In this document: piece by piece, positions 1-9,904 of the stretch | Layout: every line of letters starts with the position of its first letter | Position numbering within the stretch: position 1 is the first letter of the stretch | Assembly (NCBI GenBank): GCA_044220975.1 | Contig: JBGAPZ010000016.1 | Coordinates: 1-64,000, forward strand | Direction: 5' to 3' | Source of the DNA: SZUA-430 sp044220975 | GTDB taxonomy: Bacteria > Pseudomonadota > Alphaproteobacteria > Micropepsales > Micropepsaceae | Length of the DNA: 64,000 bases | Made by a program: the position numbers and the translations under genes | The notes under the pieces: model-generated | What the model was told of the DNA's origin: nothing | Databases searched by the model: none | Seen by the model: only the letters and a program-made list of their open reading frames with translations

Positions 1-2
1 AG

Positions 3-701
3 ACGGGTGCGAAACGGTTCTACAAGGACGTCGATGTTCGTGCAGAAGCTGCGGGTTTCGCGGTGCTGCTCGACGGGCGGGCAGTGAAGACGCCCGCGGG
101 CGCCACGATGGTTGCACCGACGCGCGTTCTAGCCGATGCGATTGCTGCGGAATGGCGAGAGCAGGGCGAGATCCTCAAGCCCGAGAGCATGGTGCTCACC
201 AAGGCGTTGAACACAGCCCTCGACCGGATCGCGGCGAGCCGCGCTACGATTGTCGAAGACTTGGCGAAGTATGCGGGCACGGATTTGCTTTGCTATCGCG
301 CGGAGAGCCCGGCCGACCTGGTGCGGCGCCAGCGCGAAGCCTGGGATCGCTGGCTCGACTGGGCGGCCGCGCGGTTCGGTGCGCGCCTCGCCGTGACGGC
401 CGGTATCGGCCACGTCACCCAGAACGCGGAGGTGCTTGAGCGTCTGCGTGCGGCGATCGATGCGCACGATAGCCACCGGCTTGTCGTGCTGTACTCGGGC
501 GTCACGATCACGGGGTCGGCGGTGTTAGGTTTGGCGTTTGCGGCGGGTGCCATCTCAGCCGACGATGCGCTTGCTATCGCAGAAATCGACGCGGCCCATC
601 AGGCCGAACTGTGGGGCCGCGATGCGGAGGCGGAGAAGGCGCGTGCGCACCGGCTGGCGGACCTCCGAGCCTCGGAAGCGTATCTGAAGTTGCTCGGCTG
701 A
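3..701 (+). CDS. ATP12 family F1-ATPase assembly chaperone (5' partial)
   Basis: The reading frame is open from the left edge (first full codon at base 3), so the N-terminus lies outside the window. About 232 residues are visible and match the ATP12 chaperone family, which binds the alpha subunit of F1-ATPase during assembly in mitochondria and alphaproteobacteria. Recognisable features are the early KRFYKDV and LLDGRAVKTPAG segments, the Trp-rich helix REAWDRWLDWAAARFG, and a C-terminal helix ending near LRASEAYLKLLG. The acidic stretch AEIDAAHQAELWG is typical of the family. The next gene on the same strand, pccB, starts 116 bases downstream; ATP12 lying close to propionyl-CoA carboxylase genes is common in alphaproteobacteria. 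No frameshift is seen. Only the true start is unknown. Confidence 0.9.
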   Translation, partial: TGAKRFYKDVDVRAEAAGFAVLLDGRAVKTPAGATMVAPTRVLADAIAAEWREQGEILKPESMVLTKALNTALDRIAASRATIVEDLAKYAGTDLLCYRAESPADLVRRQREAWDRWLDWAAARFGARLAVTAGIGHVTQNAEVLERLRAAIDAHDSHRLVVLYSGVTITGSAVLGLAFAAGAISADDALAIAEIDAAHQAELWGRDAEAEKARAHRLADLRASEAYLKLLG

Positions 702-817
702 CCGCTGCCGCAGCGTCAGTTATGCGCAGTGGGCTGCGGGGCGGGGACTTTGTGCGGTTGCGCACCCCCCCAAACTGTGCAGATTTGCGCCAAGACTCAA
801 GGCGTCCAGGGGCACGC

Positions 818-2350
818 ATGCACGAGATCATCAAGGAGCTTGAACGCCGGCGCGCGGCCGCGCAAATGGGCGGCGGGGAAAAGCGCATCGAGGCGCAGCA
901 TGCTCGCGGCAAGCTGACGGCGCGGGAGCGGCTCGAGATCCTGCTGGATGAGGGGTCTTTCGAGGAGTTCGACACCTTCGTCGAACACCGCTCCACCGAT
1001 TTCGGCATGGACCAGCAGCGGGTGCCGGGCGACGGCGTGGTCACGGGCTGGGGCACGGTCAACGGGAGGCTCGTTTACCTCTTCGTGAAGGACTTCACGG
1101 TGTTCGGCGGGTCGCTATCGGCCGCGCATGCGCAGAAGATCGTCAAGATCCAGGACATGGCACTTCGCAACGGCGCGCCCGTGATCGGCGTATTCGATGC
1201 GGGCGGCGCGCGCATCCAGGAGGGCGTCGATGCACTGGCCGGTTACGGCGAGGTGTTCGCGCGCAACGTGCTGTCGTCAGGCGTGATTCCGCAGATTTCG
1301 ATCATCATGGGGCCGTGCGCAGGCGGAGACGTCTATTCGCCGGCGATGACGGATTTCATCTTCATGGTCCGCGATACGAGCTACATGTTCGTAACAGGGC
1401 CCGACGTCGTGAAGACGGTGACGAACGAAGTCGTATCGTCCGAGGAGTTGGGTGGCGCGAAGGTGCATACGACGAAGTCGTCGATCGCGGACGGCGCCTA
1501 CGATAACGACATCGAATGCCTCATGCAGATGCGGCGGTTGATCGATTTCCTGCCGTCGTCGAACCGCGAACCGCCCCCCACCTGGCCGTCGTTCCAGGAG
1601 GTCGACAAAGACGACATCTCGTTGGACACCTTGATCCCGGCGAACCCAAACAAGCCCTACGACATGAAGGAGTTGATCCTGAAGGTCGCAGACGAGGGCG
1701 ACTTTTTCGAGATCCAAGAAAACTTCGCGAAGAACATCATTACGGGGTTCGGGCGGGTCGAAGGTTCCACCGTCGGCTTCGTCGCGAACCAACCGATGGT
1801 GCTGGCGGGCGTTCTCGACAGCGACGCGAGCCGCAAGGCTGCGCGCTTCGTACGGTTTTGCGACTGCTTCAACATTCCATTGGTAACTTTCGTGGACGTG
1901 CCGGGGTTCTTACCGGGTACGGCGCAAGAATACGGCGGGCTGATCAAGCACGGTGCGAAGCTGCTCTTTGCTTTCACCGAGGCGACGGTGCCGAAGATCA
2001 CTTGCATCACGCGCAAAGCCTTCGGCGGCGCCTACGACGTCATGGCGTCGAAACACATGCGCGCCGACATCAACTACGCGTGGCCGACGGCGCAAATCGC
2101 GGTGATGGGCGCGAAGGGCGCGGTCGAGATTATCTTCCGCGCCGACATCAACGATCCCGCAAAGATCGCTGAGCGCACGAAGGAGTATGAGGAACGCTTC
2201 CTCAATCCGTTCGTCGCGGCGCAGCGCGGTTACCTGGACGAAGTGATTATGCCCCATGGCACAAGACGGCGGATTGCGCGGGGCCTGCGCAGCTTGCGGA
2301 ACAAGCGCGTAGAAATGCCGTGGAAGAAACACGACAACATTCCGTTGTGA
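818..2350 (+). CDS. pccB: Propionyl-CoA carboxylase beta subunit (carboxyltransferase)
   Basis: This 510-residue biotin-dependent carboxyltransferase transfers carboxyl from carboxybiotin to propionyl-CoA, giving methylmalonyl-CoA in the cytoplasm. I chose the ATG at 818 because it begins MHEIIKELERRR, the usual family N-terminus, and has AGGGG seven bases upstream; the same frame stays open to 611 but that extension looks non-coding. Two crotonase-like halves are visible. The N-terminal half has GDGVVTGWGTVNGR and the GGARIQEGVDAL oxyanion-hole segment. The C-terminal half has VDVPGFLPGTAQEYGG and the AFGGAYDVM segment. Length matches PccB (about 510). Acetyl- or methylcrotonyl-CoA specificity cannot be fully excluded, but pairing with the 670-residue biotin subunit at 4194 favours propionyl-CoA carboxylase. 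Confidence 0.93.
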   Translation: MHEIIKELERRRAAAQMGGGEKRIEAQHARGKLTARERLEILLDEGSFEEFDTFVEHRSTDFGMDQQRVPGDGVVTGWGTVNGRLVYLFVKDFTVFGGSLSAAHAQKIVKIQDMALRNGAPVIGVFDAGGARIQEGVDALAGYGEVFARNVLSSGVIPQISIIMGPCAGGDVYSPAMTDFIFMVRDTSYMFVTGPDVVKTVTNEVVSSEELGGAKVHTTKSSIADGAYDNDIECLMQMRRLIDFLPSSNREPPPTWPSFQEVDKDDISLDTLIPANPNKPYDMKELILKVADEGDFFEIQENFAKNIITGFGRVEGSTVGFVANQPMVLAGVLDSDASRKAARFVRFCDCFNIPLVTFVDVPGFLPGTAQEYGGLIKHGAKLLFAFTEATVPKITCITRKAFGGAYDVMASKHMRADINYAWPTAQIAVMGAKGAVEIIFRADINDPAKIAERTKEYEERFLNPFVAAQRGYLDEVIMPHGTRRRIARGLRSLRNKRVEMPWKKHDNIPL

Positions 2351-2382
2351 CGCCGCAGTAACGACGTTAGCGAGAGAACATC

Positions 2383-4053
2383 ATGAAGCACACGATCATT
2401 CTTGCGTCCGCCGCGCTCGCACTTGCTGCTTGCGTCGACATGAACGCACCGGGCGCAACTCCTGCGCCGCAGCCGACGGTGGCGAAGATCACCGGCGCCG
2501 ACTTTGCTTGGCGCACGAAGACGCTTTCGAGCGACCACTTTGAAGGTCGCGGGCCCGGGACCACGAAAGGCGAAGCCGCCGCGGACTGGATTGCCGATGA
2601 AATGAAGCGCATGGGGCTGAAGCCAGGCGCCAACGGTTCCTATTTCCAGGATGTGCCGGCGGCCTCGATCGCGCTCGATCCCACGCAGTCGTCGTTCGAG
2701 ATCGTCGGGCCGGACGGTGCGAAGCAACTCAAAAGTGGCGATGAAGTCGCGTTCTGGTCGCCGCGTTTCGACAAGGCGGATCAGGCGGTTAAGAATTCCG
2801 ATCTCGTTTTCGTCGGCTATGGCGTCAATGCGCCGGAAGAACGTTGGAACGATTTCAAGGGGATCGACGTCAAAGGCAAGACGATCGTGCTCATGATCAA
2901 CGATCCCGGTTTCATCGTTGGCGACACGAGCATGTTCAAGGGCCGGGCGATGACCTACTACGGCCGATGGACCTACAAGTTCGAGGAGGCGGCTCGTCGC
3001 GGTGCGGCTGCCGTGATCATCATTCACGAGACTGAGCCTGCCGCGTACGGTTGGCAGGTGGTGCGAAACTCGAACACCGGCGCGAAGTACTACCTCGATC
3101 GGCCGAACGGCAACACGGACTACGCGGTCGTCCATTCGTGGATCACGACAGAGGCGGCGAAGACGTTGTTTGCGCGCGCCGGTCTCGACTACGACAAACT
3201 ACGCCTGGCGGCGAACAAGCGCGGATTCCGCGCGGTGCCGATGAAGGGCCTCAAACTGAATGCGGTCACGCATTCGGCGGTTGCGCGGATGAAGACGCGC
3301 AATGTGATCGGCGTCGTGCCGGGAACGGCGAAACCGGGTGAGTATGTGCTTTACACGGCGCATTGGGACCATCTGGGCGTGAAGCAGGACGTGCCGGGTG
3401 CGGACAAGATTCACAACGGCGCAGTCGACAACGCAAGCGGCTCGGCGGCTGTGCTGGAAATGGCTGAGGCGTTTGCCGCGGCGCCGCCGAAGCGGTCGGT
3501 GATGTTCGGTTTCGTGACGCTGGAGGAGCAAGGGCTACTTGGCTCCGAATATCTGGCGAAGCATCCGCCGGTGCCCTTAAACAAGATTGTGGCGGGCATG
3601 AACTTCGACGGCGTGGGTCCGGCCGGACCGTCGCGCGATATGACGGTCGTCGGATCAGGCGCCTCGCAGCTTGAAGATCTGCTTGCGGCGGCTCTGAAGA
3701 AGCGCGGACGCGTAACGACGCCCGATCCGGAGCCGGAGAAGGGTTCGTTCTATCGCTCCGACCACATCAGCCTCGCGAAAGTCGGCGTTCCGATGCTTTA
3801 TGCGGGGCAGGGCATCGACATGGTGGAAGGCGGGAAGTCCGCTGGTATGGCGTTGCGCGAAGACTATCGCTTGAAGCGCTATCACCAGCCGTCTGACGAA
3901 TGGAGCGACGGTTGGGACCTGCGCGGACCGGTGGAGACGATGGAGGTCGCGTACGAGCTGGGGAACACAATCGCGAACTCCAGCGATTGGCCTACCTGGT
4001 ATAAAGGCAACGAGTTCCGCGGCATCCGCATGAAGAGCATGCGGGCGAAGTAG
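2383..4053 (+). CDS. M28 family zinc aminopeptidase-like lipoprotein
   Basis: A 556-residue exported peptidase. The N-terminus is a lipoprotein signal with lipobox LAAC (Cys about residue 18), so the protein is probably anchored in the envelope. A protease-associated (PA) domain occupies the middle, followed by the M28 catalytic domain. Candidate zinc ligands are His327 in AHWDH, Asp349 in VDNASGS, Glu381/Glu382 in LEEQG, Asp409 in NFDGVG and His461 in SDHISL, which is the full M28 set. GAGAGAA lies just before the ATG. It sits between pccB (32 bases upstream) and pccA on the same strand, so it is probably co-transcribed with the carboxylase, though a metabolic link is not evident. Substrate is unknown; members of this family release N-terminal residues from peptides. 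Confidence 0.9.
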   Translation: MKHTIILASAALALAACVDMNAPGATPAPQPTVAKITGADFAWRTKTLSSDHFEGRGPGTTKGEAAADWIADEMKRMGLKPGANGSYFQDVPAASIALDPTQSSFEIVGPDGAKQLKSGDEVAFWSPRFDKADQAVKNSDLVFVGYGVNAPEERWNDFKGIDVKGKTIVLMINDPGFIVGDTSMFKGRAMTYYGRWTYKFEEAARRGAAAVIIIHETEPAAYGWQVVRNSNTGAKYYLDRPNGNTDYAVVHSWITTEAAKTLFARAGLDYDKLRLAANKRGFRAVPMKGLKLNAVTHSAVARMKTRNVIGVVPGTAKPGEYVLYTAHWDHLGVKQDVPGADKIHNGAVDNASGSAAVLEMAEAFAAAPPKRSVMFGFVTLEEQGLLGSEYLAKHPPVPLNKIVAGMNFDGVGPAGPSRDMTVVGSGASQLEDLLAAALKKRGRVTTPDPEPEKGSFYRSDHISLAKVGVPMLYAGQGIDMVEGGKSAGMALREDYRLKRYHQPSDEWSDGWDLRGPVETMEVAYELGNTIANSSDWPTWYKGNEFRGIRMKSMRAK

Positions 4054-4059
4054 ATCTCT

Positions 4060-4193
4060 ATGCTGGCTCGCCTCCTTTGGGTTTGGTCGGCGGTCGCCGT
4101 CCGTGGCAACGCGTACTCGATCTTCTTCGACGGCGGTGAACTGCCGCGATCGAGGACGTTCCTGGTTTGGCGCAAGGCGCTCTGGAGCAATTG

Positions 4194-4194
<1 letters not shown>
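4060..4194 (+). CDS. Possible 44-residue upstream ORF coupled to pccA
   Basis: This short frame begins MLARLLWVWSAV and ends with a TGA whose last base is the first base of the pccA ATG (TGATG), the arrangement usually seen with translational coupling. It fills almost the whole gap between the M28 gene and pccA. Third codon positions are mostly G or C (35 of 44 by my count), as in the real genes nearby. The composition is Trp-rich with an N-terminal hydrophobic stretch, and no domain is recognised. It could be a leader that controls pccA translation, a small membrane protein, or chance. The ribosome-binding site is weak. Low confidence until conservation is shown. Confidence 0.3.
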
Positions 4195-6206
<2,012 letters not shown>

Positions 6207-6207
6207 G

Positions 6208-8331
6208 TTACTTTTTCTTCGCTGGCTTTGCTGGCGTCGCCGGCGCTTCTTGAAGAAGAGCGGACTTGGCCCAGCCTTCGGCTGGGTTCCCTTTCGCGGG
6301 CTCCATCACGCGCACGTGAGTCCACTCGCCCTTGGTTTCGACCAACTGGATCTTGCTGTCGCGCGGCAGTTTGCCGACGATGTTGCCGAAAATCGACGGC
6401 GTGGCGCGCAACTTTGCATCCTTGGTCGCAGTACCGATGGCGAGTACCGGTGCCGGTGCAGCGACGGCCACGACCGGGGGCGTGGGTTGCGGCGCGGGCG
6501 GCGGGGCGACCATGTTCGAGATCGTCGGCCACAAGATGACGGCGACGATGCCAACGCACGCTGCGATCAATGCATCGCGGTACATGCGGTTCGGACGCGG
6601 GGGCGGCGCGTTGTCCTGGACGATCGTGTCGGTTGCCAAACTGGGGTCGCTGTCAGTGGGTAGCACGCCGCGATAATGCTCCAGCTCCGCTTCCCGGATG
6701 GCGAGCGCCGAGCGCAACGAGGCGACTTCATGCTGGAGCGGTGCTTCTTCTGTAGCGCGAATGCGCAGCTGCGCGAGGGCCGCTTCTGCCGCTTCCGCGC
6801 GCGCAGATGCAAGTGCAAGGTCGCGTACCGATTGCTTGGTCCACTCGGATTGCGCGGCGGCAAGGCGTGCGTTCTCGTCCGACCGGCGTTCGCGTGCGGC
6901 TTTGACGATGACGTCCTGCGCTTCCTTCTGCCAGCGGCGGTGCTCGTCTTCGGAGAGCTTGGCGGCGCGCGCGGCGGCGGCATCGCGAAGCGCGAGCTTT
7001 GCTTGGAGCGAGGCGAGCTTTTCGCGAAGGTCAGTCAGTTCGGCTTCGTCGACAGGCACGGCTGCGACAGCGGCCGGTTCGACGTGCGCCGATTTGACGG
7101 CGTTTTCCAGTTTCTCCTGCCACTCGGCATGGACGGCGGCCAGGCGCGCGGCTTCGGCGGCTTTCCAGTTTGCTTCTGCCGCCGTGCGGTCGGCGGCGGC
7201 GTCTTGAGCGGCCTTCGTACGCGCTTGTTCGCTCGCCGCTTGTGCGCGGGTGAGAGCTTCGTCGCGTTCGGCAACTGCTGCCTTAAGTTCGGCGACCTGG
7301 TTCAGGAGCTCGCGCTCGCCTGCGGTGCCTTTGGCGTGAAGCTCTTGAGCGCCGGCACGTGCGTCCGCCAAAGCCTTCGCGGACGCCTCGCGCCAGTGGG
7401 CTTCGGCGGCAGCCAAGCGTGCGGCTTCGCCGTCGCGCCAGTTGTTCTCGGCTTTTGCCAAAGCGGCCTCGGCGTCGCGCTTAGCAGCATCGGTAGCTGC
7501 GACTGCGCGCGCGAGTTCGGCCTCGCGCTCCAACAGTTTCGCTTGTACGTCGGTGAGTTTGGTGTGTGCGTCCTGAGCGGCGAGATCGCCCCGTTCGCGT
7601 GCAGCGGCGCCCGTTGCCCTTGCTTCTTTGAGTGCTGCATTGTGCTGATCGACGGCCGCCTGAAGGCCGTCTATTTTCTCTTGCAGCTCGCGGACCTTCG
7701 CGTCGTGCGCCTGGGCTTGAGCGGTTTCGATTTCGTGGAGCGCCTCGCCGAACTTGTCTTGCCATTGCTGTTGGATGGCTGCGAGGCGGACGTTTTCACT
7801 TTCGGTCCAGCCGGCTTCTGCTTTGGCCAGAGTTTGATGGAATTGGTTCGAGGCTTCGGTTGCGGCGGCGGCCAGGCGCTCAGCGAGCTCCGCATCGCGA
7901 GCTGCCAGCTTCTCTTTGGCGGCGTTCAACTCTTGGCGAAGGACGCTGAGTTCCGCGGCGTCGGCCGGCGAGAGCGTTGTCGTTGCAGGATTGGCCACGT
8001 TGGCGCCTACAACCTCGTCACCGGGTCTGACGGGAAGTTCAACCGTGGCCAATGTGGCCCCGTCCAACAGGCTGATTACGCGAACGCCAATCTTGAATTC
8101 CTGTTGCGCCTTTGCCGGCATCATTAGGGCAAGGTCGTCAAGTTCGTCGGAACCCAGCGACCACGTGTTGTCGTTGTTGCGCGTGCCGCGCGAGAGTCGT
8201 GTGCCTTGCGGTATTCGCTCGAGGCGCAACGATAGGCGTCCCACCCGCTTGCGGTGTGGCGCCAGCAACGGCGCGAGATTGAGCGCAACCGAATGCGTCG
8301 GCATTAGTTCGATTTGTGCTACCCGCGCCAT
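6208..8331 (-). CDS. Membrane protein with long Ala-rich coiled coil and C-terminal SH3 domain
   Basis: About 707 residues from the ATG at 8331 (an in-frame ATG at 8364 is possible). A globular N-terminal region of roughly 100 residues is followed by some 430 residues of Ala/Glu/Lys/Arg-rich coiled coil with degenerate repeats of about 30-35 residues, recognisable by recurring Glu-Ala-Arg-Leu-Ala-Ala segments. One membrane segment near residue 600 (ALIAACVGIVAVILWP) precedes a Pro-rich linker and a bacterial SH3 (SH3b) domain with the ATPSIFGNIVGKL and GWAKSALL motifs. This suggests a tail domain in the periplasm that binds cell wall and a long rod in the cytoplasm. No enzyme motif is present. 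It converges on pccA and is divergent from acyP. Function is unknown; a structural or septation-related role is a guess. Confidence 0.7.
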   Translation of the reverse strand: MARVAQIELMPTHSVALNLAPLLAPHRKRVGRLSLRLERIPQGTRLSRGTRNNDNTWSLGSDELDDLALMMPAKAQQEFKIGVRVISLLDGATLATVELPVRPGDEVVGANVANPATTTLSPADAAELSVLRQELNAAKEKLAARDAELAERLAAAATEASNQFHQTLAKAEAGWTESENVRLAAIQQQWQDKFGEALHEIETAQAQAHDAKVRELQEKIDGLQAAVDQHNAALKEARATGAAARERGDLAAQDAHTKLTDVQAKLLEREAELARAVAATDAAKRDAEAALAKAENNWRDGEAARLAAAEAHWREASAKALADARAGAQELHAKGTAGERELLNQVAELKAAVAERDEALTRAQAASEQARTKAAQDAAADRTAAEANWKAAEAARLAAVHAEWQEKLENAVKSAHVEPAAVAAVPVDEAELTDLREKLASLQAKLALRDAAAARAAKLSEDEHRRWQKEAQDVIVKAARERRSDENARLAAAQSEWTKQSVRDLALASARAEAAEAALAQLRIRATEEAPLQHEVASLRSALAIREAELEHYRGVLPTDSDPSLATDTIVQDNAPPPRPNRMYRDALIAACVGIVAVILWPTISNMVAPPPAPQPTPPVVAVAAPAPVLAIGTATKDAKLRATPSIFGNIVGKLPRDSKIQLVETKGEWTHVRVMEPAKGNPAEGWAKSALLQEAPATPAKPAKKK

Positions 8332-8432
8332 GGCGCCCCAGCCCCAGAAAACCCTGGCGGACATTCTCGCGCGCGCGGGTTAAGTAAGTGCCCCTGCAGG
8401 CTTTGGAAACTGTAACGAAAGTTCTAATAAAC

Positions 8433-8717
8433 ATGAGCGAAATCACGATTTTCCGGCTCAAGATCAAGGGAGCAGTCCAGGGGGTCGGTTACCGGGATTG
8501 GGCGATTGCCGAGGCGAAAGCGCGCGGGCTCGACGGATGGGTGCGAAACCGTTCGGACGGCAGTGTCGAAGTGTTGATCGCCGGACCCGATGCCAAGGTC
8601 GAAGATATGCTCAAGGCATCGACGCAAGGCCCCGCCGCGGCGCAGGTGACGCAGGTCGATATTCATAAGGAAACGGAGATGCCGGAGCCCGGATTCGTGC
8701 GGCGCACGACGATGTGA
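8433..8717 (+). CDS. acyP: Acylphosphatase
   Basis: A 94-residue protein of the acylphosphatase family, which hydrolyses carboxyl-phosphate bonds such as acetyl phosphate and 1,3-bisphosphoglycerate in the cytoplasm. Both signature segments are present. GAVQGVGYRDW carries the phosphate-binding Arg, and GWVRNRSDGSVE carries the catalytic Asn. The ATG at 8433 gives the standard family length; an upstream in-frame ATG at 8388 would add an unusual 15 residues. The gene is divergent from the SH3 protein and 72 bases upstream of an alcohol dehydrogenase on the same strand. Confidence 0.93.
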   Translation: MSEITIFRLKIKGAVQGVGYRDWAIAEAKARGLDGWVRNRSDGSVEVLIAGPDAKVEDMLKASTQGPAAAQVTQVDIHKETEMPEPGFVRRTTM

Positions 8718-8789
8718 TTGGGGCTGACACGGGGGTACGCGGTCGCGTAGTTTGCGGCCTCACGCCATTCCCAAATCGGAGCCAGCCCC

Positions 8790-9875
8790 ATGAAAGCCGC
8801 CGTCCTGCGCGAAGTGAAGAAGCCGCTCGTCATCGAAGATGTGCAGATCAACAAGCCCGGCCCGCATGAGGTTTTGATTCGCACCGTCGCAGCCGGCGTG
8901 TGCCACTCGGACCTGCATTTTGTGGATGGGCTCTACCCTTATCCGTTGCCTGCGGTACTGGGGCATGAGAGCGCCGGCGTCGTGGAGCAGATTGGGAGCG
9001 AGGTTCGCACCGTGAAGGTGGGCGACCACGTGATCACGTGCCTTTCGGCGTTTTGCGGCCATTGCGAGCACTGCCTGACCGGGCATATGTCGCGTTGCGT
9101 CAGCCCGGAGACGAAGCGCCAGAAGGGAGACGCACCTCGGCTCGCGAAGGACGCAGGCGCGATGAACCAGTTTTTGAATCTGTCGTCGTTTGCGGAACAG
9201 ATGCTGATTCACGAGCATGCTTGCGTGAAGATTCGCAAGGACATGCCGCTCGATCGCGCGGCGCTGATCGGTTGCTCGGTAATGACGGGTGTGGGCGCCG
9301 TCATCCATACGTCGAACGTGCGTGCGGGTGAGACGGTTGTCGTCATTGGCTGCGGCGGCGTTGGTTTGGCTTGCATCAACGGTGCTGCGATTGCGGGTGC
9401 CGGGCGCATCATCGCCGTGGATATGCAGGGGTCAAAGCTGAACCTGGCGAAGCATTTCGGCGCAACAGACGTCGTGAACCCTAAAGACGGCGATCCCGTG
9501 AAGCAGGTGATCGAGATGACGTCGGGCGGCGTGCATCACTCGTTCGAGGCCATCGGTTTGAAGCAAACGGCCGAGCAGGCGTTTCGAATGCTGGGCCGGG
9601 GCGGCACGGCGAACATCATCGGTATGATCCCGGTCGGCGTGAACATCGAACTGCATGGTGCGGACTTTCTGGGCGAGAAGCGGATCCAGGGGTCGCTGAT
9701 GGGTTCGAACCGCTTCCCGGTGGACATGCCGCGGCTCGTCGATTTCTACATGTCAGGCAAGCTCAAGCTCGATGAGATGATCTCGCGGCGGATCAAGCTT
9801 GAGCAAGTGAACGAAGGCTTCGACGAATTGAAGCGCGGAGAATTGGCGCGATCGGTGATCATGTTCGACGCCTAA
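8790..9875 (+). CDS. Zinc-dependent alcohol dehydrogenase (MDR superfamily)
   Basis: A 361-residue medium-chain dehydrogenase. Catalytic zinc ligands are Cys in AGVCHSD (near residue 37), His in LGHES and a Cys in IGCSVMTG. The structural zinc site is the four-Cys lobe CGHCEHCLTGHMSRC. The Rossmann fold has GCGGVGLA followed by an acidic residue in IAVDMQ, indicating NAD(H) preference. The insertion between the structural zinc lobe and the second half resembles the class III/NDMA-type alcohol dehydrogenase branch rather than simple ethanol dehydrogenases. Substrate cannot be assigned. The gene is flanked by acyP and an M16 peptidase on the same strand, with no clear pathway link. Confidence 0.88.
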   Translation: MKAAVLREVKKPLVIEDVQINKPGPHEVLIRTVAAGVCHSDLHFVDGLYPYPLPAVLGHESAGVVEQIGSEVRTVKVGDHVITCLSAFCGHCEHCLTGHMSRCVSPETKRQKGDAPRLAKDAGAMNQFLNLSSFAEQMLIHEHACVKIRKDMPLDRAALIGCSVMTGVGAVIHTSNVRAGETVVVIGCGGVGLACINGAAIAGAGRIIAVDMQGSKLNLAKHFGATDVVNPKDGDPVKQVIEMTSGGVHHSFEAIGLKQTAEQAFRMLGRGGTANIIGMIPVGVNIELHGADFLGEKRIQGSLMGSNRFPVDMPRLVDFYMSGKLKLDEMISRRIKLEQVNEGFDELKRGELARSVIMFDA

Positions 9876-9904
9876 GAAAAGCTCGACCAAAAGGGACTAA
9901 ACCG

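Noticed and set aside
6676..8127. A 483-codon plus-strand frame inside the SH3 protein gene
   Set aside because: Composition is the mirror of the Ala-rich coiled coil on the other strand (Cys/Gly/Phe-rich), with no recognisable domain or start context.
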